From contig CASFCS010000020.1 in the NCBI GenBank assembly GCA_949293245.1, forward strand, positions 1 to 64,000: a stretch of DNA of 64,000 nt, written 5' to 3'. Shown in pieces: positions 10,140-18,233 of the stretch (the first letter of the stretch is position 1; each line of letters opens with the position of its first letter). Position numbers and translations under genes: made by a program. The notes beneath the pieces are model-generated. The model did not search any database. It was given only the letters and a program-made list of their open reading frames with translations, and was not told where the DNA came from. Origin of the DNA: an uncultured bacterium (GTDB lineage: Bacteria; Bacillota; Clostridia; Oscillospirales; Oscillospiraceae).

Positions 10140-10171
10140 CACCAGGCACATCAGAAAGGTACGATCCATCC

Positions 10172-11305
10172 ATGTATCACTCTTTTTCTCCCTCCAAGGG
10201 CTATTATCAGCCGGAGGCCCTGTACTCCAGTCTGGTCTACGGGGGCAGCCAGTACGTCTGGAACGGGCGGCAGGTTCAGGACCCCATTCTGGGGGACGAC
10301 GGCAAGGGCTCCCTCACCCCCCTGCTGGAAAACGTGCGCACCAAGGAGCTCTTTTTCCTGCGGCGCATTGACGATCCAAACGCCATCATCCGGCAGTACA
10401 TTACCGCCATCCAGATGCCCCCCTGGCGCTTGAACATCCTCTGGCCGGTGGATCTGGTCCAGTTTGGCGGAAACCCCGCCGCCATCCCCCCCTGCTCCGT
10501 CGCCCTGGAGCAGCACTACCACTATGACCAGCCCTCCGCCGACCAGACCAGGCAGTACCAGTACGGTCTGCTGTTTCCATATGGGGGCTACCCCCACATG
10601 GAAAGCGCCTCCAGCCTTCTGCCCCGGCTGGGTCCCCTCACCTGGCGCAACCCCAACATCCGGCGCCTGCTCTGCCGCCTGGCGGCGGGCTTCGACGCCC
10701 TGAACCAGCGGGGATACTTCTATCTGGACATCCACTTCAGCCGGCTGTTTTTCCTGGACAACGGGCAGCTCTACTTCAATTATTCCAATCTGGTTTTCCC
10801 CGACCCCAGAAAGCAGCCCCTCCAGGGCCAGGGGGAGTACGCTCTGCCGCCGGGGAGCTACCCGGTGGAGTTTGCCGAGCCCGCCCTGGTCCAGGGAAAG
10901 GTGACCGCTGCCACTCTGGACGGCCAGAACTACAGCCTGGCGGCCCTGTTTTTCTACCTGATGTTTGGCCGCTACCCCTACGACGGGCGGCTGATGGACG
11001 GCTACAGCGATCAGACTCTCCGGGAGCACTATGAGAAGTTCCGTGACTACCACAAGCTGCCCGTCTTTATCTTTGATCCGGAGGACACCTCCAACGCCCT
11101 TGGGGACTTCGCCCACGAGCAGTCCATCGTGGAGTCCTGGAAGGCCCTCCCCAAGGGGATGCAGGACCTGTTCGTCCAGATCCTCAGCCGCCCCAACGCC
11201 GAGCGCCAGACCCAGGTGCGCAACCCCGGCCCGGCCCACTGGCTTCAGGGGTTCCGCTACCTGGGCTGGGACGAGACGGTAAGTCCACCAAAGCAGGAGG
11301 CCTGA
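10172..11305 (+). CDS. Degenerate serine/threonine kinase-like protein (probable pseudokinase)
   Basis: The 377-residue protein follows the protein-kinase C-lobe pattern: a catalytic-loop equivalent GYFYLDIHFSRLFFL (D186), a DFG-position segment NYS (203-205), an APE-like segment EFAEPAL, a subdomain IX-like helix YSLAALFFYLMFGRYPYDG (about 254-272), and a late helix with Arg resembling subdomain XI. Key residues are altered: the Lys two positions after the catalytic Asp is His, the Asn five positions after it is Arg, and the DFG Asp is missing. The glycine-rich loop and the ATP-binding Lys are not clear. It probably binds partners rather than phosphorylating. The start ATG lies 33 bases after the GAP1-like stop. 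The fold call is by motif order only. Confidence 0.6.
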   Translation: MYHSFSPSKGYYQPEALYSSLVYGGSQYVWNGRQVQDPILGDDGKGSLTPLLENVRTKELFFLRRIDDPNAIIRQYITAIQMPPWRLNILWPVDLVQFGGNPAAIPPCSVALEQHYHYDQPSADQTRQYQYGLLFPYGGYPHMESASSLLPRLGPLTWRNPNIRRLLCRLAAGFDALNQRGYFYLDIHFSRLFFLDNGQLYFNYSNLVFPDPRKQPLQGQGEYALPPGSYPVEFAEPALVQGKVTAATLDGQNYSLAALFFYLMFGRYPYDGRLMDGYSDQTLREHYEKFRDYHKLPVFIFDPEDTSNALGDFAHEQSIVESWKALPKGMQDLFVQILSRPNAERQTQVRNPGPAHWLQGFRYLGWDETVSPPKQEA

Positions 11306-11311
11306 CAACCT

Positions 11312-12364
11312 ATGACTCAAACAGATCCCACTACACACTCCCCCCTCTCCGACCCTCTGGGCAGGTTCTCCGGCGTATCGGGGACGGCGGGACCCAGCGA
11401 CCGCTCCCAGGCCCTGGCCGCCTTTTTTGACCAGAACGGGAAGGAGATCCTCCTTAACCCGCCGGCCCTGGACAAGGCCCTGAAGGCCTCCTCCCTGGAC
11501 CTGAGGCTCCAGCTGCAGCTCCAGCTTCTCTCCGGTGTGCCGGGGCTGTCCAACCTGGTGCTGGAGGAGTCCCCCGTGGTCCAGAACGACCTGGACCGCT
11601 TTGTGAAAAACGCCCTGGAGACCACCGGTCTCTCCCGCTCCGCCATTCAGGAGCTGGTAGCCGATTTGGGCACCGCCCTGGGCTACCCCGTTATCACCAC
11701 CCGGCAGTCCCTGGTGGAGTGGCAGGGCAGTACCCGCGCCTTTGTGGTGCCCCCCGCGGTCTATCGCAGCGAGCTGGCGGCCCTGCGGGGCAAGCTCAGC
11801 CGCAAGCAGCCCCTCTCCCAGGAGGATATCCAGATGCTGGAGACCCTCAGCCGCACCGGCGTAGGGGAGGCCGCCTGCCTGTGGGGCGAGTCCCTCATGG
11901 AGGAAAGCCCCAGTGCCGCCCTGGACCTGCTGACCCAGGCCGCCCAGGACGGCAGCGCCGAGGCCCAGGCCATGATCGGCGACTACTACTACCGCCAGGG
12001 TCCCTCCAGCGGCTACTCCATGGCGGAGGCCATCTACACCGGTTACGGCTCCGCCGCCCTCACCCGGGAGCGGCACGCCGCCCTGTGTACCATCCTCAAT
12101 GAGAAGCGCTATAACCGCTTCACCCTCCTCTTTGGCGGCATCCTCCTGGCGCTGATGCTGGCCGCCACCCTGGTTCTCTCTCTGGCGCCCCAGATCTCCA
12201 TGGGCATCCCCCTGGTGGGCATTCTGGCCCTGGTGGTCAACTGCGCGCTGCTGGGCGTGGGAGTCTTTCTCCTCCGGGCCCGGCCCTATGACAGTATTCC
12301 TTTCCTGATCCCCGCCATGTTCGGGGTATGGTGCGTCTATATGGCCACCTGGTGTATCGTATAA
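11312..12364 (+). CDS. Repeat protein with three C-terminal membrane helices
   Basis: The 350-residue protein has a long helical cytosolic part, a SEL1/TPR-like stretch around residues 205-250 (ALDLLTQAAQDGSAEAQAMIG pattern), and three hydrophobic segments at about 268-290, 294-316 and 323-346. It has no N-terminal signal. Its ATG is 6 bases after the kinase-like stop, with AGGAGG overlapping the end of that gene, so the two are translationally close. It may tether soluble operon products such as the pseudokinase or GTPase to the membrane. The repeat call is tentative; the membrane segments are clear. Confidence 0.65.
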   Translation: MTQTDPTTHSPLSDPLGRFSGVSGTAGPSDRSQALAAFFDQNGKEILLNPPALDKALKASSLDLRLQLQLQLLSGVPGLSNLVLEESPVVQNDLDRFVKNALETTGLSRSAIQELVADLGTALGYPVITTRQSLVEWQGSTRAFVVPPAVYRSELAALRGKLSRKQPLSQEDIQMLETLSRTGVGEAACLWGESLMEESPSAALDLLTQAAQDGSAEAQAMIGDYYYRQGPSSGYSMAEAIYTGYGSAALTRERHAALCTILNEKRYNRFTLLFGGILLALMLAATLVLSLAPQISMGIPLVGILALVVNCALLGVGVFLLRARPYDSIPFLIPAMFGVWCVYMATWCIV

Positions 12365-12377
12365 GGGGGCCGTACAA

Positions 12378-13886
12378 ATGAGTAAACGCTGTCCTTTCTG
12401 CAACATCTCCATTGATGACCGCTGCACCGTCTGTCCCGCCTGCGGCAAGAAGCTGCCCCCCCGGAACAGCACCGGCGGACAGGGGACCTCTTCCCAGACC
12501 GGCACTGCGCCCAAGGCTCAGACCGGCTCCGCCGCCCCCAAGTCTCAGGCCGGCACCACCCAGGCCCAACCCACGCCCCCGCCTCAGCCGGAGTCGCAGG
12601 CCGCTGCCGCCAGCTCCTTTACGGGCAATGTGCTCATGGCCCTGCTGCTGGCAGCGGTCAATCTGGCCCTGCTGGTTCCCCTCCTCCTCACCCTGCCCAT
12701 GAATACCATCGCCCTGGGTATCGCGGCGGCCCTGTTGGTAATCACTTTGGTGCGCTCCCTGACCAAAGCCAAAAACGGGCTGCCTGCGGGAGACATGGCC
12801 TTCGCCTACTTTGTCACCGACCTTCTGGTCCTGGCCGCCGTCAACTGGAACGGGCTGCTCATCTTTGTTGATTCCGAGCGATCCCTCTTCCGGGGGGACG
12901 GCATGGACCTGGTCCTGGCCCTGGTGCTCTTCGCGGTGTGCCACGTGGCCATCAATAAGTTCAACCAGCTGCCCAAAGCCGTGTACATGGTGCCCATGTT
13001 CATCCTGCTGTGGGGGTTGAGCCTGTCCTTTTACGGCGTGCCCTCCACGGACTTCGAGGTGCTGATGGTCTCCATGCCGGTGATGTATGCCTTCCTCTTC
13101 TCCCTGGTGTGGTTTTTGACCTTCTCTCTGCGCAGCGCGGTGCGGGGGAGCTGGAATCACCCGGTGGTGTGGCAGCTGGTGTGCGGCGCCTTGTCCCTGC
13201 TGCTCCAGTTCTCCTGGTGTTATTTCAGCATCTCTCTCCCATTTGCCTCGGCCCCCAGCCTGCTGCAGCTGGTGCTGCTGGTCTTTTTCTGTTGTGCAGG
13301 CGCCCTGCTGATGCGCCGGGATGAGCAGATCCACCGGGGGGATCTGGTGGTCATAATGTCCTGCGCCGAGATCGCCCTTCTGCTGGCGGTGGGCTTTACC
13401 TCTCTGGAGAGCATATACACCATCCCCGCTGTGCTGCTGATGGGACTGGCCAGCTACCGCATTGCCACCCAGGAGTACCGGGGCGGGCAGCAGCTTCTGC
13501 CCATGCCAAACCTGGTGTCCAGCCTGCTGTGCACCGGCGTGCTGCTGGTGCTCCTCCTTCTCCTGTCGGCGGGGCTGTGGGCCTTCTCCCTGGTGCTGCT
13601 CACCCTGGCTCTGGCCGTGCTGTTTCTTTACTCAAAAGGGAACCTCACCCTGGATCCTCCGCCTATTCTGGTGGGCATCACTCTGCTCTCCTTTTCCTTC
13701 CTCTACCACATGGGGCTGCCTCCCGTGAAGGTGGTGTGTGCGGCGCTGCTGTTCCTCTTTGCCATGGTCAGCGCCCTCTTTGCCAACTGGCCCCGGGCGG
13801 ATGGCAGCCGCCCCCAGAAGGCGGCGGTCCAGGGCGGGTTCTGTCTGGCCCATCTGGCGCTCAACCTTCTGCTGTGTCTCCTGTGA
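12378..13886 (+). CDS. Zinc-ribbon polytopic membrane protein
   Basis: The N-terminus carries a four-cysteine zinc ribbon (C5, C8, C19, C22; CPFC and CPAC). A roughly 50-residue linker rich in Pro, Gln, Ala, Thr and Gly follows, and then about a dozen hydrophobic helices fill the rest of the 502 residues. The zinc ribbon should face the cytoplasm. Zinc-ribbon + linker + many-helix proteins are common and have no single function; no transporter family was recognised. It starts 13 bases after the preceding membrane-protein gene and precedes the vWA membrane protein, so three consecutive genes at the operon end form its membrane module. Confidence 0.7.
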   Translation: MSKRCPFCNISIDDRCTVCPACGKKLPPRNSTGGQGTSSQTGTAPKAQTGSAAPKSQAGTTQAQPTPPPQPESQAAAASSFTGNVLMALLLAAVNLALLVPLLLTLPMNTIALGIAAALLVITLVRSLTKAKNGLPAGDMAFAYFVTDLLVLAAVNWNGLLIFVDSERSLFRGDGMDLVLALVLFAVCHVAINKFNQLPKAVYMVPMFILLWGLSLSFYGVPSTDFEVLMVSMPVMYAFLFSLVWFLTFSLRSAVRGSWNHPVVWQLVCGALSLLLQFSWCYFSISLPFASAPSLLQLVLLVFFCCAGALLMRRDEQIHRGDLVVIMSCAEIALLLAVGFTSLESIYTIPAVLLMGLASYRIATQEYRGGQQLLPMPNLVSSLLCTGVLLVLLLLLSAGLWAFSLVLLTLALAVLFLYSKGNLTLDPPPILVGITLLSFSFLYHMGLPPVKVVCAALLFLFAMVSALFANWPRADGSRPQKAAVQGGFCLAHLALNLLLCLL

Positions 13887-13925
13887 GCAGGTCGTCCCTG
13901 CACTGATTTTACCGAGGTGATTATC

Positions 13926-15479
13926 ATGTATCCTAGATCTCCTTCAGCCCCCGGCGGACGGCCGGGCTATGCCGGACGGCCGGCCCCGGCTGGCGGCAGA
14001 CCCGGCACCGGCGGTTACCCCGGCGGTTTCTCCGGCGGCCCGGGCGGACGCGGAGGCAGGTATGACTACAACACCCAGCACTCCATTGTCTCTTCTGACG
14101 GCTTCCGCTCCACCAAGACCGTGTTCAACACGATCCTCCTGCTGGCCACCCTGGCCGCCGGCGTGATCATGTGGTTTGTGGGTGAGTGGCTGTACGGAGA
14201 GCTGGTCTTTGCCATGCCCCGCCCGGTGCTCATCGGACTTCTGTTTTTGCTGCTGTATGTACTGGTGATCGGGGCTATCCTCCTGGTGGGGGCCATCCGC
14301 CACACCTTCTATGGCTGTGTCCTTTTCCTGGACGGCACCGGCCCCATTGCCGGCCTCCTGGCCGGAGGCGCCGCGGCCATCTTCCTGCTGGCCATGCTCT
14401 TCCAGTTCCTGTACGGCCTGCAGGAGACCCGCATTGTCCAGGACGCCACCTCTTACATTTTTGTCCTGGACAACTCCGGCTCCATGGAGTCCAACGACCC
14501 CAACCAGCTGCGCTATCAGGCCATCGATGCCATCCTCTCCGACCGGTCCGCTGACTTCCCCTATATGGTCTACGGCTTTGCCGATGACACCACCCTCATG
14601 CGGGGGATGGCCCCCGCCAGCCAGGGCAACGCCCTGGACACCTCCAACCTGACCAACGGCATGACCTATATGTTCGACGCCCTCAATCAGGTGCTGGAGG
14701 ACTACCAGAACGGCGTGTGGAGCGACAGCGGCGGCTCCCCCCGCGTGATTCTTCTCACCGACGGTATAGCTTCCGACATCAGCAGCACCCAAGAGCTGGA
14801 CGGGGTGCTCCAGGAGTACTATGATGCCGGCATTTCCATCAGTACCGTGGGTCTGGGCGACGGCTTCAACATCGACATTGGCATGCTTGAGCGCATCGCA
14901 GGCCAGACCGGCGGCGTGTTTGTCCATGTGACCGACATCAACCAGCTGGCCGGCGGCATGGGAAGCGCGGCCCTCTACTCCTCCTCCCGGGATCTGGTGA
15001 ACTACACTTACCGGGATGCGGGCAGTATCCCCCGCATCCTCATGCGGGTGGTGTTCCTCTTCCTGTTGGGCGGTCTCCTCTCCTTCCTGGCTCTGTTTGC
15101 CTACGGCCAGGAGGACAATGTGGCCTTCTTCCTCATTGCAGGCGGGGTCACTGCCCTGGTAGGCGCGCTGTTCATGGAGTTCTCCACCAGCAGCGGCCTG
15201 TCCGAGAGTATTGCCCGTCTGGTTCTCTGGCTCCTACTGGCAGCCACCCCGGCCCTGCTGGAGAAGATCATCATCGTGCGTCCCAACATCAACCTCAACC
15301 AGGGTACCGGTCAGAACCCCTACAACAATGGAGGCGGTGTGCCGCCCTACAACAACGGCGGCGCCCCCTACAACGGGAACGGCGGAAATCCCTACGGAAA
15401 CGGGGGAAACCCCTACAATGGCGGCGGCAACCCCTATGGAAACGGAATGGGTTCCGCTCCCCGCCCGCCCCGGCGTTGA
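13926..15479 (+). CDS. Membrane-embedded von Willebrand factor A (vWA) protein
   Basis: The ATG at 13926 is preferred over an in-frame GTG at 13917, because that GTG overlaps the GAGGTG ribosome-binding site. The 517-residue protein has a Gly/Pro/Arg-rich N-terminus (about 1-40), three hydrophobic helices, then a vWA domain with a MIDAS motif D182-N-S184-G-S186 and an LLTDG motif, then three or four more helices. The C-terminal about 50 residues repeat NPYGNGG / PYNNGG-like units. An intact MIDAS implies metal-dependent ligand binding. A vWA protein is an expected partner of FtsZl-type tubulin-like proteins. It is the last GC-rich gene of the operon. Confidence 0.85.
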   Translation: MYPRSPSAPGGRPGYAGRPAPAGGRPGTGGYPGGFSGGPGGRGGRYDYNTQHSIVSSDGFRSTKTVFNTILLLATLAAGVIMWFVGEWLYGELVFAMPRPVLIGLLFLLLYVLVIGAILLVGAIRHTFYGCVLFLDGTGPIAGLLAGGAAAIFLLAMLFQFLYGLQETRIVQDATSYIFVLDNSGSMESNDPNQLRYQAIDAILSDRSADFPYMVYGFADDTTLMRGMAPASQGNALDTSNLTNGMTYMFDALNQVLEDYQNGVWSDSGGSPRVILLTDGIASDISSTQELDGVLQEYYDAGISISTVGLGDGFNIDIGMLERIAGQTGGVFVHVTDINQLAGGMGSAALYSSSRDLVNYTYRDAGSIPRILMRVVFLFLLGGLLSFLALFAYGQEDNVAFFLIAGGVTALVGALFMEFSTSSGLSESIARLVLWLLLAATPALLEKIIIVRPNINLNQGTGQNPYNNGGGVPPYNNGGAPYNGNGGNPYGNGGNPYNGGGNPYGNGMGSAPRPPRR

Positions 15480-15493
15480 CAGGAGGCATAGTT

Positions 15494-15907
15494 GTGAAAA
15501 AAATACTAGGATTAAGCATAGCCTTTTTGATCGTTATCGTTATTGCGGTATTCACTATTTATATAAAAGTCAGTGCCGAGAAAAACGATCATTTGAAAAT
15601 GACAGATGCAGTTTTCCAAAGTAATTTTTCTCAATTATGCAACAATTTAAATAAGGATGAATCAGAAGAAATCAATCAGGAAAATGAAAAATATGCATAT
15701 GTGTGTTTTTCTATATTTAGTTTAACCTCTTTTTCAGAGAACAAAGAGATGAACGAGATTGTACATATTCTTTATGATCTGAGTGAAAAAGAGCAGTTGT
15801 ATGATGAGTTGGAACAGGATGTTATAGATGACTTAAATAGATTAAGTCAAGATATTCACAATGATGTGTTGCTAACAAAAATTATTGCAAGTATAGGCTC
15901 AAGTTAA
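15494..15907 (+). CDS. Low-GC membrane-anchored hypothetical protein (137 aa)
   Basis: The GTG start at 15494 follows AGGAGG (15481-15486) at ideal spacing. The product is MKKILGLSIAFLIVIVIAVF and onwards: one N-terminal membrane anchor and an acidic, Lys/Glu/Asn-rich, probably extracytoplasmic helical domain without recognised motifs. The base composition is strikingly AT-rich compared with every neighbour, with AT-ended codons throughout, which suggests recent acquisition. It sits only 14 bases after the vWA gene and ahead of a strong terminator, so it is probably co-transcribed with the tubulin-like operon. Confidence 0.7.
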   Translation: MKKILGLSIAFLIVIVIAVFTIYIKVSAEKNDHLKMTDAVFQSNFSQLCNNLNKDESEEINQENEKYAYVCFSIFSLTSFSENKEMNEIVHILYDLSEKEQLYDELEQDVIDDLNRLSQDIHNDVLLTKIIASIGSS

Positions 15908-15961
15908 CGAATAACTATCAGTGAGCAAAACTGAACAGGTCCAGTAAAAACAGGCAATGAC

Positions 15962-16008
15962 AAAAGTCCCCCTGATGTAGAACAATAAACTACATCAGGG
16001 GGACTTTT
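15962..16008. terminator. Bidirectional rho-independent terminator
   Basis: A perfect 19-bp inverted repeat (15962-15980 and 15990-16008) has a 9-base loop, AAAA at the left end and TTTT at the right end. It separates the + strand operon from the converging minus-strand kinase genes and can serve both directions. Confidence 0.9.
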
Positions 16009-16044
16009 GCTACCGGTCCTTTGTTCACATGGAAGGTACGCCGG

Positions 16045-17064
16045 TCAGCGGTCCATCTCGCTCTGGGGTCCGGTGGCGCTGTGGCCCCGGATGATGCGGC
16101 TGATCTCCCGGAAGTCCGAGGCGGGCAGATCCCCGGGGATGGTGTTCTTCACCGCGCTGGTGGCGTTGCCGAAGCGCAGGGCCTGGGCCGGGTCGTCATA
16201 TTTGAGCATGCCGAAGAGCACCCCGGCCACATAGGCGTCCCCCGAGCCGATGCGGTCCACCACGTCGATGTGCTCGTAGGGGGCCTCCTGGTAGAACCGG
16301 TCGTCCTGGTGGTCGTAGATGATGGAGGTGAAGGTGTGGTCCTTGGGGCTGATGACGGTGCGCTGGGTGGTGCATACCAGGCGCACCCCGAACTCCTCAC
16401 AGTAGCTGCGCATGATCTGGGGCAGCTCCCCGGTCTTGCGGAACATGCGGCGGCTGCTTTCCTCGGAGACGAAGAGGATGTCCACCATGGGCAGGATGCT
16501 CTTGATGGTCTCCCGGGCGGTGTCCTCGTCCCACAGGTTGGCCCGGTAGTTCACGTCGAAGCTGATGCAGGCCCCCGCCTCCTTGAAGCGGCGCATCATC
16601 TCCACGGCAGCCTTCCGGGTCCCCTCCCCCAGGGCCAGGGTGATGCCGCTGGTGTGGAACATCCGGGCGTCGCCGTAGACCTCCTGAGGCACCTCCTCCA
16701 CGTCGATGCGGTGGAAGGAGGAGCCCGCCCGGTCGTAGACGATGGCGGGCTTCCGGGGGGCGGCGCCGTTCTCATAGTAGTACAGCCCCAGCCGGGCGCC
16801 GGGCTGGCTGTCGTAGATCAGGAAGTCGTCGGACACCCCCACGAACCGGGTGCGGTTTTTGATGAAGGTGCCCATCTCGTTGTCGGGCAGCTTGGAGATG
16901 ATGCCGGTGCGCAGCCCCAGGAGGGACACGCCGCTGGCCACATTCAGTTCCGCCCCACCGGCTCGCTTCTCAAAGGCGTCGCCCCGGACCAGCCGTTCTC
17001 CCCCCGGGGGCGAGAGGCGCAGCATGATCTCGCCGCAGGTCACCAGATCAAAGCTCTTTTTCAT
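16045..17064 (-). CDS. PfkB-family sugar kinase, probable 2-keto-3-deoxygluconate kinase
   Basis: The ATG at 17064 is chosen because AAGGAGG lies at proper spacing; longer readings start inside the intergenic hairpin region. The 339-residue protein is a PfkB/ribokinase-fold kinase: N-terminal CGEIMLRLSPPGGERL, a substrate-region GGAELNVA, and the catalytic anion-hole motif DRIGSGDAYVAG near the C-terminus with an intact catalytic Asp. It would phosphorylate 2-keto-3-deoxygluconate (or a close sugar acid) with ATP. It is the third gene of an aldolase-kinase-kinase operon. It differs clearly from the adjacent second PfkB kinase, so the substrate may not be the same. Confidence 0.8.
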   Translation of the reverse strand: MKKSFDLVTCGEIMLRLSPPGGERLVRGDAFEKRAGGAELNVASGVSLLGLRTGIISKLPDNEMGTFIKNRTRFVGVSDDFLIYDSQPGARLGLYYYENGAAPRKPAIVYDRAGSSFHRIDVEEVPQEVYGDARMFHTSGITLALGEGTRKAAVEMMRRFKEAGACISFDVNYRANLWDEDTARETIKSILPMVDILFVSEESSRRMFRKTGELPQIMRSYCEEFGVRLVCTTQRTVISPKDHTFTSIIYDHQDDRFYQEAPYEHIDVVDRIGSGDAYVAGVLFGMLKYDDPAQALRFGNATSAVKNTIPGDLPASDFREISRIIRGHSATGPQSEMDR

Positions 17065-17091
17065 TTTGCAGCCTCCTTTTCTTTTTAATTT

Positions 17092-17121
17092 AAGGGCCGG
17101 ATGTCCAGGCATCCGGCCCTT
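17092..17121 (-). other. Hairpin between the two PfkB kinase genes
   Basis: A 12-bp inverted repeat (17092-17103 and 17110-17121, six-base loop) lies between the stop of the upstream kinase and the ribosome-binding site of the downstream kinase. On the minus strand it is followed by an AT-rich tract without a clean T-run, so partial attenuation or mRNA processing is more likely than full termination. Confidence 0.55.
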
Positions 17122-17143
17122 TCTGTAAAACTTGAATTGGTGC

Positions 17144-18169
17144 TCAGCGCTGGATCCGGCCGGAGCCGTCGCCGCCGGCCAGCTTCTCCACCTCGGAGAC
17201 AGTGACCATGTTGTAGTCGCCCTCGATGGAGTGCTTCAGGGCGGAGGCCGCCACGGCAAACTCCACCGCAGCCTGGGTGCTCTTGCCGGTGAGCAGAGAG
17301 TAGATCAGGCCGCCGCCGAAGGAGTCGCCGCCGCCCACGCGGTCGATGATGTGCAGGTCATACTTCTTGGAGAAGCAGTACTCATCGGAAGCCACATCGT
17401 AGAGCATGGCGCTCCAGCCGTTGTCAAAGGCGGAGTGGGACTCACGCAGGGTGATGGCCACCTTCTCAAAGCCGAACTTGTCCGCCAGCTGCTTGGCCAC
17501 GGACTTATAGCCCTCCCGGTTGATCTCGCCGGCGTAGATATCGGTAGCCTCGGCCTCGATGCCGAACACGTCCTTGGCATCCTCCTCGTTGGAGATGCAC
17601 ACGTCCACGTACTGGCACAGGTCGGTCATAGCCTCACGGGCCTGCTCCCGGGTCCACAGCTTGCCGCGGTAGTTCAGGTCGCAGGAGATCTTCACGCCCT
17701 TGGCCTTGGCGGCCTTGCAGGCCTCGCGGCAGATGTCCACCACGTTGGGGCCCAGAGCAGGGGTGATACCGGTGAAGTGGAACCAATCCACGCCATCAAA
17801 AATGGCGTCCCAGTCGAAGTCGGCGGTGGTGGCCTCCTGGATGGCGGAGTGGGCACGGTCATAGATGCACACGGAGCCCCGCTGAGAGGCGCCCTTCTCG
17901 TTGAAGTAGATGCCCACCCGATCGCCGCCACGGACGATCATGGAGGTGTCCACGCCGTAGCGCCGCAGGGAGTTTACAGCGGCCTGGCCGATGGCGTGGG
18001 CGGGCAGCTTGGTGACGAAAGCGGCATCCAGGCCGTAGTTGGCCAGGGAGACGGCCACGTTGGCCTCGCCGCCGCCGAAGGAGAACTCCAGGTGGTCGGC
18101 CTGGACAAAGCGCTCATAGTTATAGGGCTGGAGACGGATCATCAGTTCGCCGAAGGTTACGATTTTCAT
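17144..18169 (-). CDS. kdgK: 2-keto-3-deoxygluconate kinase (PfkB family)
   Basis: The 341-residue protein begins MKIVTFGELMIRLQP, as KDG kinases do, has the substrate-pocket segment SFGGGEANVAVSLANYG, a GIYFNEKGASQRGS stretch with the Tyr and Arg typical of KDG kinases, and the catalytic DRVGGGDSFGGG motif. It makes 2-keto-3-deoxy-6-phosphogluconate from KDG and ATP, the substrate of the aldolase encoded just upstream at 18234-19196. An AAGGGG ribosome-binding site precedes the ATG by 8-9 bases. It is expected to be co-transcribed with the aldolase and repressed by the adjacent IclR-type regulator. Confidence 0.85.
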   Translation of the reverse strand: MKIVTFGELMIRLQPYNYERFVQADHLEFSFGGGEANVAVSLANYGLDAAFVTKLPAHAIGQAAVNSLRRYGVDTSMIVRGGDRVGIYFNEKGASQRGSVCIYDRAHSAIQEATTADFDWDAIFDGVDWFHFTGITPALGPNVVDICREACKAAKAKGVKISCDLNYRGKLWTREQAREAMTDLCQYVDVCISNEEDAKDVFGIEAEATDIYAGEINREGYKSVAKQLADKFGFEKVAITLRESHSAFDNGWSAMLYDVASDEYCFSKKYDLHIIDRVGGGDSFGGGLIYSLLTGKSTQAAVEFAVAASALKHSIEGDYNMVTVSEVEKLAGGDGSGRIQR

Positions 18170-18233
18170 ACTATTGCACCCCTTAATTTTATTTGAGAAA
18201 AGCCAGAAACTGAGCAGCAGAAAAGGGTTCTGC

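Noticed and set aside
3315..10169. Long minus-strand open frames opposite the tubulin-like operon (for example 3315-5588, 6161-7633, 7590-10169).
   Set aside because: They are shadows produced by strong third-position GC bias; no motifs or start signals support them.
15313..15476. Short repeated units that could look like a CRISPR or satellite array.
   Set aside because: They are in-frame codon repeats encoding NPYGNGG-like units of the vWA protein tail, without regular spacers.
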